A stretch of DNA of 13,149 nt from DASRBO01 sp035653595 (lineage in GTDB: Bacteria > Actinomycetota > Acidimicrobiia > Acidimicrobiales > JAJPHE01). Positions 6,640-12,925 of the stretch are shown here, piece after piece; the first letter of the stretch is position 1; each line of letters starts with the position of its first letter. The notes beneath the pieces were generated by a model, which ran no database searches, was not told where the DNA came from, and was given only the letters and a program-made list of their open reading frames with translations. A program made the position numbers and the translations under genes. The DNA lies in NCBI GenBank assembly GCA_035653595.1, contig DASRBO010000172.1, positions 1 through 13,149 of the forward strand. The letters are read 5' to 3'.

Positions 6640-8000
6640 GACCGGTCCTCACGGTGGCCGAAATGCAGGCCGTCGACGGGGCCGCCCAGGCGACGGTCGG
6701 GCTGGACGCGCTCATCGACCGGGCGGGTTGGGCGGTGGCCCGCGCCGCCCTCGGCATGCTCGGCGGCGCCTACGGGCGCCGGGTGGTGGTCGTGGCGGGC
6801 AAGGGCCACAACGGCGACGACGGCCGGGTGGCCGCCGCCCGGCTGGCGGAGCGGGGGGTGGCCGTGCGCCTGGTGGATCCGAGCGGCGGGGGCCGCCTGC
6901 CGCCGTGCGATCTGGTGGTCGATGCCGCCTACGGCACCGGCTTCCGCGGCACCTACGACGCTCCGGTCCCTGCGCCGGGCACCCCCGTGCTGGCGGTGGA
7001 CATCCCGTCGGGGGTGGACGGCGACACCGGTGCCGCCGGCGATGGGGCCGTGGCCGCCGTGCGGACGGTGACCTTCGCCGCCTACAAGCCCGGCCTCCTG
7101 CTGGGCCGGGGAGCCGAGCTCGCCGGCGAGGTCGAGGTCGCCGACATCGGCCTCGACGTCAGCTCGTCCGCAGCCGCTGTGGTGGAGGACGGGGACGTCG
7201 CCGCCCTCCTGCCCCGGCGCCGGCGGGAGGCCCACAAGTGGCAGGCGGCCGTCGGGGTGGTGGCCGGCTCGCCCGGCATGCACGGCTCCGCCGAGCTGTG
7301 CTCGGGAGCGGCCCTGCGGGCGGGGGCGGGCTATGTCCGCCTCGGGATCCCCGGTGCGACCGCCCTGCCCGGCGGCGAGGTGGTGGCCACCGCCCTGCCC
7401 GCCGGTGACTGGGCGGACGCCGCCCTGGCGTGGACGGAGCGGTGCCGGGCCCTGGTGGTGGGGCCCGGCCTCGGACGCGACGAGGCCACCGTGGCCGCGG
7501 TCCGCCGGCTGGTGGCGGCCGCCCCGGTGCCGGTGCTGGTGGACGCCGACGGCCTCTACGCCCTGGGCGAGAAGGCGGCCGAGGTCATCTCCGGGCGCAG
7601 CCAGCCGACCGTGCTAACCCCGCATGAGGGCGAGTTCCGCTTCATCACCGGGGCCGCCCCCGGGCCCGACCGGCTGGAGGCGGTGCGCTCGGCCGCCGCC
7701 GGCACCGGCGCCACCGTGCTGCTCAAGGGCTCGACCACCGTGGTCGCCGGCCCCGACGGAGAAGTGCTGATCTCCACCTCCGGGGGGCCGCAGCTGGCCA
7801 CCGCCGGAACCGGTGACGTGCTGTCCGGCGTTATCGGCGCCTTCCTCGCCCTCGGTCTGGGGGCCCCGACCGCCGCCGGGCTGGGGGCGCACGTCCACGG
7901 CCGGGCCGGCGCCGGCGAGCCGCCCATCGGGCTGGTGGCCGGCCGGTTGGTGCAGGCGCTGCCGGCCACCGTCTCCCGTCTGGCGGGGGCCGGTGGTTAG
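6636..8000 (+). CDS. nnr: bifunctional NAD(P)HX epimerase / ADP-dependent NAD(P)HX dehydratase
   Basis: This enzyme repairs hydrated NADH and NADPH: an N-terminal YjeF_N domain epimerises R-NAD(P)HX and a C-terminal ribokinase-like domain dehydrates the S form. From CTG at 6636 it is 454 aa. Epimerase domain (about 1-200): VVVVAGKGHNGDDGRVAAARLA, VVDAAYGTGFRG and AVDIPSGVDGDTG. Dehydratase domain (about 205-450): HKWQAAVGVVAGSPGM, VVGPGLGRDE, LVDADGLYAL, LTPHEGEF, LLKGSTTVV and the catalytic-loop ATAGTGDVLSG. CTG is preferred over GTG at 6654 because it gives the family-like N-terminus RPVLTVAEMQAVD, makes a CTGA overlap with the acpS stop and has GGAGG at proper distance. A cautious annotator would use 6654 (448 aa). 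The NNGGDG-type phosphate loop reads HNGDDG here. alr overlaps by eight bases. Confidence 0.93.
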   Translation: MRPVLTVAEMQAVDGAAQATVGLDALIDRAGWAVARAALGMLGGAYGRRVVVVAGKGHNGDDGRVAAARLAERGVAVRLVDPSGGGRLPPCDLVVDAAYGTGFRGTYDAPVPAPGTPVLAVDIPSGVDGDTGAAGDGAVAAVRTVTFAAYKPGLLLGRGAELAGEVEVADIGLDVSSSAAAVVEDGDVAALLPRRRREAHKWQAAVGVVAGSPGMHGSAELCSGAALRAGAGYVRLGIPGATALPGGEVVATALPAGDWADAALAWTERCRALVVGPGLGRDEATVAAVRRLVAAAPVPVLVDADGLYALGEKAAEVISGRSQPTVLTPHEGEFRFITGAAPGPDRLEAVRSAAAGTGATVLLKGSTTVVAGPDGEVLISTSGGPQLATAGTGDVLSGVIGAFLALGLGAPTAAGLGAHVHGRAGAGEPPIGLVAGRLVQALPATVSRLAGAGG

Positions 8001-9126
8001 GGCGTCGTTCCGGCCCGCCTGGGCCGAGGTGGATCTCGACGCCGTGCAGGCCAACGCCTGCGCCCTGGTGAAGCTGGCCGCCCCGGCGGCCCTGTGCGCC
8101 GTGGTCAAGGCCGACGCCTACGGCCATGGCGCGCCGGCGGTGGCCCGGGCCGCCCTGTCCGGTGGGGCCGGCTGGCTGGCGGTGGCGCTGGTGGACGAGG
8201 GGATCGAGCTGCGGGAGGCCGGCATCGACGCCCCCGTCCTGGTGCTGTCCGAGGCGACGGGCGCCGCCGCCGCCGCCGGCGCCGAGGCCGGGCTGACCTT
8301 CACCGTGTGCAGCCCGGCCGGCCTCGACACCCTCGCCCTGGTGGCCGGTGGGGGCCGCCGCATCGCCGTGCACCTGAAGGTCGACACCGGCATGCACCGC
8401 CTGGGCGTGCCGCCGGAGCAGGCCCTCGACCTGGCCCGCCGGCTGGCCGGCAGCGAGGGCCTCCGTTTCGAGGGGCTCTGGACCCATCTGGCCGTGGCCG
8501 ACGTCGAGGGCGATCCGTTCACCGCCGTCCAGCTGCAGCGCTTCGAGGAGGTCAGGGCCGTCCTCGGCAGCGCCGGCCTACGTCCGGCGCTGCTGCACGC
8601 CGCCAACTCGGCCGGCGCCATCGCCCACCCCGCCAGCCGCTACGACATGGTCCGCTGCGGCATCGCCCTGTACGGATATCCGCCGGTCGGGGTGCCGGGC
8701 GAGCTAGGCCTGCGCCCGGCGCTCTCGCTGCGGGCGCGGGTGTCCGCCCTGCGGCCGCTGCCGGCGGGAGCCCGGCCGTCCTACGGCCGGCGCCGGCCGC
8801 TGCCGTCGGATGCCGTGGTCGCCACCGTGCCGCTGGGCTACGCCGACGGCGTGCCCCGCCGGTTGCTGGACGCCGGGGCCGCCGGGTTCCTGGTCGGAGG
8901 CCGGCGCCGGCCGCTGGCCGGGGTGGTGACGATGGACCAGCTCATGCTGGACCTCGGCGCCGACGGCGACGTGCGGGTGGGCGACGAGGTGACCCTTATC
9001 GGGGAGCAGGGGGCCGAGCGCATAACCGCCGAGGACTGGGCCGCCTGGCTGGGCACGATCTCCTACGAGGTACTGACCGGCATCGGCCCCCGGGTCGAGC
9101 GCCGCTACCGGGGAGGTGAGGGGTGA
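7993..9126 (+). CDS. alr: alanine racemase
   Basis: Alr is the PLP enzyme that makes D-alanine for peptidoglycan. From GTG at 7993 the product is 377 aa: an N-terminal TIM-barrel (FRPAWAEVDLDAVQAN...) with the PLP lysine K39 in VVKADAYGHG, the LKVDTGMHRLG segment (128-138), HAANSAGAI (202-210), YDMVRCGIALYGYPP (217-231), and a C-terminal beta-domain with catalytic Tyr Y283 in VPLGYADGVPR and the MDQLMLDL motif (314-321). The chosen start overlaps the nnr stop by eight bases and places F-R-P-x-W-A-E-V-D-L at the N-terminus as in homologues; the G-rich stretch at 7985-7989 may serve as ribosome site. The frame is open much further upstream, inside nnr, which is shadow. The hexapeptide GRRRPL occurs twice (265-270, 303-308). 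Confidence 0.96.
   Translation: MVRASFRPAWAEVDLDAVQANACALVKLAAPAALCAVVKADAYGHGAPAVARAALSGGAGWLAVALVDEGIELREAGIDAPVLVLSEATGAAAAAGAEAGLTFTVCSPAGLDTLALVAGGGRRIAVHLKVDTGMHRLGVPPEQALDLARRLAGSEGLRFEGLWTHLAVADVEGDPFTAVQLQRFEEVRAVLGSAGLRPALLHAANSAGAIAHPASRYDMVRCGIALYGYPPVGVPGELGLRPALSLRARVSALRPLPAGARPSYGRRRPLPSDAVVATVPLGYADGVPRRLLDAGAAGFLVGGRRRPLAGVVTMDQLMLDLGADGDVRVGDEVTLIGEQGAERITAEDWAAWLGTISYEVLTGIGPRVERRYRGGEG
8785..8802. repeat. first copy of an 18-nt repeat with a 14-bp palindrome inside alr
   Basis: GGCCGGCGCCGGCCGCTG, whose first 14 bases form a perfect palindrome, encodes GRRRPL in alr. An identical copy lies at 8899-8916, 114 bases (38 codons) downstream in the same frame. Confidence 0.6.
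8899..8916. repeat. second copy of the 18-nt palindromic repeat inside alr
   Basis: Identical to 8785-8802 and again encoding GRRRPL. The sequence context on both sides differs, so only the 18 bases are shared. Confidence 0.6.
9112..9116 (+). promoter_or_regulatory. Shine-Dalgarno of the alpha/beta hydrolase gene
   Basis: GGAGG, inside the last codons of alr, lies six bases before GTG at 9123 and supports that start within the GTGA overlap. Confidence 0.7.
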
Positions 9127-10169
9127 GCCGGGGCGGGGCCCGGGCCAGGTGGGTGGCCGCCCTGGCCGGAGCGGCGGCCGGAGCTGCCGTCGTCGAGCAG
9201 GTGGTTGCCGGCCGTCCCCGACGGCGGGCCAAGGCGGCTGCGCCCCTTCCACCGCCGCCGGCGGCCGAGTCGCACCTGCCCACCGACGACGGGGGCACGC
9301 TACGGGTGCTGCGGGCCGGCTCGGGCCGTCCCCTGGTGCTGGTCCACGGGCTGCTGCTCTCATCAGACATCTGGCGCTTCCAGCTAGAGGGGCTGGCGGG
9401 CGAGTTCGACATCGTGGCCTACGACCAGCGCGGCCACGGAGGCTCGTCGTCCGGAACCGATCTGCCGGGGCTGCCCCGGCTGGCCCGCGACCTGGCCGAC
9501 CTGCTGGAGGCCCTCGACCTGCGCGACGCGGTGCTGGTGGGCCACTCCATGGGGGGGATGGCGGCCCTGCGCATGGCCGCCGACGCCCCCGAGGTGCTGG
9601 CCCGGCGGGTCGGTGCGCTCATGCTGGTCTCCACTTCGGCCGGCCCGCTCACGCCGCTGCCCCCGGCGGCCTGGCGCCGGCTGGTGGCCTCGGCCGAGCC
9701 CGGCATGCGCCGCACGCTGGAGTTCGCCGCCGCCCGGCGCTTCCCGCTGGCCCGCGACGACGACCTCGGCTACCTCGGGACCCGCATCAGCTTCGGGGCG
9801 GATCCGAACCCGGCCCTGGTGGAGCTGACCCGCCTGACCGTCTCTTCCACCAGGCCCACCGTCATGGCCGACGTGTGGGACTCCATGCTCAACATCGACC
9901 TGCGCCACGCCTGCCCGACCGTCGGAGTGCCCACCATGGTGGTGGTGGGCGGGCGCGACGTGCTCACCCCGCCCCGGATGGCGCGGGCGATGGCGCGCCG
10001 GCTGCCTGAGGCGGAGCTGGTGGTGCTGCCGGGCTGCGGCCACATGCCGATGCTGGAACGGCCCGAGGAGCTGGCTGGGTTGATCAGGAGCCTTGCCGCC
10101 CGCAGCGGCGGCGGGGCGCCGGGCCGGCCGGCACCGCCCGCCACCACCACCCGGCGGGCGGCCCCTTGA
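9123..10169 (+). CDS. membrane-anchored alpha/beta-fold hydrolase
   Basis: A serine hydrolase of the alpha/beta-hydrolase superfamily, 348 aa; substrate unknown. An Arg-containing N-terminus (SRGGARARW) leads into a short Ala-rich hydrophobic stretch (about 10-28) that could be a membrane anchor or signal, then a Pro/Ala linker (about 31-48). The hydrolase core follows: LVLVHGLLLSSDIW (oxyanion-loop region, 71-84), the DQRGHGGS turn (101-108), the nucleophile elbow GHSMGG with S142, the acid D279 in VVGGRDVLTPP and the His H307 in LPGCGHMPM. A lid-like insertion occupies about 175-255. The tail is rich in Pro, Gly, Thr and Arg. GTG overlaps the alr stop (GTGA). Such a hydrolase is also found beside alr and tsaE in other Actinomycetota; esterase, lipase or peptidase activity are all possible. 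Confidence 0.88.
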   Translation: MSRGGARARWVAALAGAAAGAAVVEQVVAGRPRRRAKAAAPLPPPPAAESHLPTDDGGTLRVLRAGSGRPLVLVHGLLLSSDIWRFQLEGLAGEFDIVAYDQRGHGGSSSGTDLPGLPRLARDLADLLEALDLRDAVLVGHSMGGMAALRMAADAPEVLARRVGALMLVSTSAGPLTPLPPAAWRRLVASAEPGMRRTLEFAAARRFPLARDDDLGYLGTRISFGADPNPALVELTRLTVSSTRPTVMADVWDSMLNIDLRHACPTVGVPTMVVVGGRDVLTPPRMARAMARRLPEAELVVLPGCGHMPMLERPEELAGLIRSLAARSGGGAPGRPAPPATTTRRAAP

Positions 10170-11050
10170 TCACCGACGTGGCCGGGGTCGCCGTCGGTCA
10201 CTGGAGCGACGCGGCGGCCCGCACCGGATGCACGGTGGTGCTGCTGCCGCCGGGCTCGGTCGCCTCAGGCGAGGTGCGGGGAGGGGCGCCGGGCACCCGG
10301 GAGTGGGAACTGCTGGGCCCCGAGCGGCTGGTGGCGTCGGTGGACGCGGTCGTGCTGACCGGCGGCTCGGCGTTCGGGCTGGCCGCGTGCGACGGGGTGG
10401 TGCGCTTCTGCGCCGAGCACGGCCGGGGCTTTCCCACCCGGGCCGGGCCGGTCCCGATCGTGGTCGGCGCCGTCCTGTTCGACCTCGGCGTGGGCGATCC
10501 GTCGGTGCGTCCGGGGGCGGAGGAAGGCTACGCCGCCTGCCTGGCGGCCACCACGTCCTCCTTCGCCACCGGGGCGGTGGGGGCGGGGACCGGGGCCACG
10601 GTGGCGTCGTGGAGGGGCCCGGAGGCGGCCCGGCCTGGCGGCATCGGCACGGCGACGGTCAGCCACGGCGAGCTGGTGGTGGCGGCCCTGGTGGCGGTCA
10701 ACGCCTACGGCGACGTGATCGGACCGGGCCAGGATCCCGAAGCGGTGGTGGCCCTGGGCGATCTTCTCGAGCGGCCGGCGGGACCGGCCTTCCAGCAGAC
10801 GACCATCGGGGTGGTGGCCACCAACGCCGTGCTCGACAAGCGCGCCTGTCACCTGCTGGCCCAGTCCGGGCACGACGGGCTGGCCCGCTCGCTTGAGCCG
10901 GCCCACACCACGGTGGACGGCGACGCCCTGGTCGCCGTGGCCACCGGGGCGGTCGCTCCCGAGGTGCGCCTCGACGGCCTGCGGGCCATGGCCGCCCGGG
11001 CGGTGACGGCCGCGGTGCGCTCGGCCGTGGCCGGCTCTGCCCCGCCCTGA
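10166..11050 (+). CDS. P1 family (S58, DmpA-like) self-processing peptidase
   Basis: Members of peptidase family S58 (DmpA, ThnT) are N-terminal-nucleophile hydrolases that cleave themselves and act as aminopeptidases, amidases or esterases. The 294-aa product has the family pattern: ITDVAGVAVGHWSD at the start, VLTGGSAFGLAACDGV (63-78), GAVLFDLGVGD (101-111), VGAGTGATVA (138-147), and FQQTTIGVVATNAVLDK (209-225) followed by a conserved AHDGLAR-like SGHDGLARSLEP. By alignment with the family the chain would be cut before T212, a Thr nucleophile as in ThnT rather than the Ser of DmpA; the preceding residue is Gln where I recall Asn or Gly in relatives. TTG at 10166 makes a TTGA overlap with the hydrolase gene. 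No signal peptide, so probably cytoplasmic. Natural substrate unknown. Confidence 0.88.
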   Translation: MITDVAGVAVGHWSDAAARTGCTVVLLPPGSVASGEVRGGAPGTREWELLGPERLVASVDAVVLTGGSAFGLAACDGVVRFCAEHGRGFPTRAGPVPIVVGAVLFDLGVGDPSVRPGAEEGYAACLAATTSSFATGAVGAGTGATVASWRGPEAARPGGIGTATVSHGELVVAALVAVNAYGDVIGPGQDPEAVVALGDLLERPAGPAFQQTTIGVVATNAVLDKRACHLLAQSGHDGLARSLEPAHTTVDGDALVAVATGAVAPEVRLDGLRAMAARAVTAAVRSAVAGSAPP

Positions 11051-11052
11051 GC

Positions 11053-11085
11053 GGACCGGTGCGACCGGGCGGCGGGCATCGGTCC
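11053..11085 (+). terminator. 10-bp hairpin after the P1 peptidase gene
   Basis: GGACCGGTGC (11053-11062) pairs with GCATCGGTCC (11076-11085) through ten base pairs, one of them G-U, around a 13-base loop, starting two bases after the stop codon. No T-tract follows, as is common for candidate terminators in GC-rich actinobacteria. It separates the alr unit from the UDG unit, which has its own promoter-like element. Confidence 0.5.
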
Positions 11086-11135
11086 CCCGTTCCGACCGCT
11101 GACGAGGGACCTCCGGATCCTCCGGCTGCCGTGGG

Positions 11136-11141
11136 TACGCT
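11136..11141 (+). promoter_or_regulatory. -10 element giving a probably leaderless UDG transcript
   Basis: TACGCT (TANNNT pattern) ends seven bases before GTG at 11149, so transcription would begin at or next to the start codon. No Shine-Dalgarno precedes that GTG, and no good -35 is visible; both are common for leaderless actinobacterial genes. Confidence 0.5.
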
Positions 11142-11148
11142 TTCGGAT

Positions 11149-11706
11149 GTGACGCTGGCCGAGCTTCAGCTGGAGGTCAGCGCCTGCACCCGGTGCGGGC
11201 TGGCCGCCGGCCGCACCCAGACCGTGTTCGGGGTCGGCAGTCCCGAGGCCGACCTCATGTTCGTGGGGGAGGCGCCCGGGCGGGACGAGGACCTGCAGGG
11301 CGAGCCCTTCGTGGGCCGCTCGGGGAAGCTGCTCGACCAGCTGATGGCCGAGGAGCTGGGCATGGACCGCCGCTCCTGCTTCATCGGCAACGTCCTGCGA
11401 TGCCGGCCGCCGGGCAACCGCGATCCCCGCCCCGAGGAGGTCGAGTCCTGCCGGCCCTTCCTCGAGCGCCAGATCGAGCTGATCGACCCCAAGGTCATCG
11501 TGACCCTGGGCAACTTCGCCACCCAGGTGGTGCTGGACCGGACCGAGGGCATCAGCCGCCTGCGGGGCCGGCACTACCCCTACCGCACCGGCGCCGTGGT
11601 GGTCCCCACCTACCACCCCTCCTACGCCCTGCGGGGCGGAGGGATGGTCGTGGCCGAAATGCGGGCCGACCTGGTGCGGGCCAAGCTCGCCCTGGCCTCG
11701 GCGTGA
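11149..11706 (+). CDS. family 4 uracil-DNA glycosylase (4Fe-4S)
   Basis: This enzyme excises uracil from DNA, starting base-excision repair of deaminated cytosine. The 185-aa product carries the family-4 hallmarks: four cysteines for an Fe-S cluster (C13, C16, C85, C101), motif GEAPGRDEDLQGEPFVGRSG (40-59) with Glu41 and Asp48, RCRPPGNRDPRPEE (84-97) between the second cysteine pair, and HPSYALR (156-162). The GEAPG motif separates it from family 5 (GLAPA). GTG at 11149 is chosen because it follows a -10 element by seven bases and gives the compact N-terminus seen in homologues; the frame is open to GTG at 11131 and further to 11059, adding a Pro-rich, unconserved stretch. It overlaps tsaE by GTGA. 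Some family members lack known activity, but all motifs are intact here. Confidence 0.94.
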   Translation: MTLAELQLEVSACTRCGLAAGRTQTVFGVGSPEADLMFVGEAPGRDEDLQGEPFVGRSGKLLDQLMAEELGMDRRSCFIGNVLRCRPPGNRDPRPEEVESCRPFLERQIELIDPKVIVTLGNFATQVVLDRTEGISRLRGRHYPYRTGAVVVPTYHPSYALRGGGMVVAEMRADLVRAKLALASA

Positions 11707-12188
11707 TACACCTCGTCTCCGCCTCCCCCGCCCAGACCGGGGCCATCGGCGAGGCGGTGGGCGCCCTGGCCGAGCCGGGCGACCTGCTGCTGCTCTCCGG
11801 CGAGCTCGGCGCCGGCAAGACCGTCTTCGCCCAGGGCTTCGCCCGCGGCCTCGGGGTGGAGGGAACGGTAACCAGCCCCACCTTCACCCTGGTCCACTCC
11901 TACTCCGGGCGGCTGGAGATGCTCCACGCCGACGCCTACCGCCTCAACCGGCTGCAGGAGGTCATCGACCTGGCCCTGCCCGAGGCCCTCGACGACGGCG
12001 GGGTGGCCCTCATCGAGTGGGGAGACGCCGCCGCCAGCACGTTCAGCCCCGACTACCTGTGGGTGCGGATCGACTTCGACCCCAGCGACGACGAGAGGCG
12101 CCAGGTCACCCTACGGGTGGTGGGCCGCTCGTGGGCGCCGCGTGAGGCGCTGCTGCGCAAGGCCGTGGCCGACTGGGAGCAGCCTTGA
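11703..12188 (+). CDS. tsaE: t6A37 threonylcarbamoyltransferase complex ATPase TsaE
   Basis: TsaE is the ATPase partner of the TsaB-TsaD complex that installs N6-threonylcarbamoyladenosine at position 37 of ANN-decoding tRNAs. The 161-aa product has the P-loop GELGAGKT (33-40), the switch-like region VTSPTFTLVHSY (56-67), the HADAYRL motif (75-81) and the IEWGD signature (104-108), all in order and at usual length. GTG at 11703 is the start: it overlaps the UDG stop (GTGA), gives the short N-terminus MIHLVSASPAQT and has no visible Shine-Dalgarno, so it probably relies on coupling to UDG translation. tsaB follows with a TTGA overlap; tsaD is not in the window but commonly lies beyond rimI. 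Confidence 0.96.
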   Translation: MIHLVSASPAQTGAIGEAVGALAEPGDLLLLSGELGAGKTVFAQGFARGLGVEGTVTSPTFTLVHSYSGRLEMLHADAYRLNRLQEVIDLALPEALDDGGVALIEWGDAAASTFSPDYLWVRIDFDPSDDERRQVTLRVVGRSWAPREALLRKAVADWEQP

Positions 12189-12922
12189 TCATCCTCGGCA
12201 TCGAGACCTCCACCCTCAGGGTGGGCGCCGCCCTGGGCGGGGCCGAGGGCGTGCTGGCCGAGTTCCAGGCGACCCGCGACCGCCGCCACGCCGAGGCCCT
12301 CGCCCCGGCCATCGAGTTCATCTGCCGCCAGGCCCGGGTGGAGATGGGGGAGATCAGCGCCGTCGCCGTCGACATCGGCCCCGGCCTTTTCACCGGCCTG
12401 CGGGTGGGCGTGGCCACCGCCAAGGCCATGGCCCAGGCCCTGCGGGTGCCGATGATCGGGCTGTCCAGCCTCGACCTGCTGGCCTTCACCGTGCGCTACT
12501 CCGACCGCCTGGTGGTGCCGGTCATCGATGCCCGCCGGGGCGAGGTGTACTGCGCCACCTACCGCCAGGTGCCCGGCGGCATCCAGCGCCTCTCCCCCTA
12601 CCGCCTGAGCAGCCCCTCGGACCTGGCCGGCGAGCTGATGGCCACCGGGCGGGACAGCCTGCTGGTCGGGGACGGCGCTCTGCGCTACGCCGAGGTGTTC
12701 ACCGCCGACATCGGCGCCGAGCTGGGCACCGTGGGCACCGCCTACCCCAGCGCCGGGGCGCTGGTCGAGCTGGCCCAGCCCCGCGCCATACGCGAGGAGT
12801 TCGTCCCCCCGTCCGAGCTCGAGGTCTTCTACCTGCGCCGCTCCGACGCCGAAATCAACTGGGACCGCCGGCAGCACCCCTGGTCCGGCGAGGGCCCCGA
12901 CGACCTCGGCGAGGCGGGCTGA
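12185..12922 (+). CDS. tsaB: t6A37 threonylcarbamoyltransferase complex dimerisation subunit TsaB
   Basis: TsaB is an ASKHA-fold, catalytically inactive paralogue of TsaD that scaffolds the t6A complex. The 245-aa product begins IILGIETSTLRVGAALGG, continues with RRHAEALAPAIEFIC, the signature DIGPGLFTGLRVGVATAKAM (about 62-81) and PVIDARRGEVYCATY (about 112-126); the C-terminal part is more variable, as usual. TTG at 12185 overlaps the tsaE stop (TTGA) and has GGAG (12176-12179) five bases upstream. The next gene, rimI, starts four bases after the stop. Translation of tsaE and tsaB is probably coupled. Confidence 0.95.
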   Translation: MIILGIETSTLRVGAALGGAEGVLAEFQATRDRRHAEALAPAIEFICRQARVEMGEISAVAVDIGPGLFTGLRVGVATAKAMAQALRVPMIGLSSLDLLAFTVRYSDRLVVPVIDARRGEVYCATYRQVPGGIQRLSPYRLSSPSDLAGELMATGRDSLLVGDGALRYAEVFTADIGAELGTVGTAYPSAGALVELAQPRAIREEFVPPSELEVFYLRRSDAEINWDRRQHPWSGEGPDDLGEAG

Positions 12923-12925
12923 TCG

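Noticed and set aside
11059..11148. Longer UDG starts at GTG 11059 or 11131
   Set aside because: The added sequence is Pro-rich and unconserved, overlaps the hairpin and the -10 element, and has no ribosome site.
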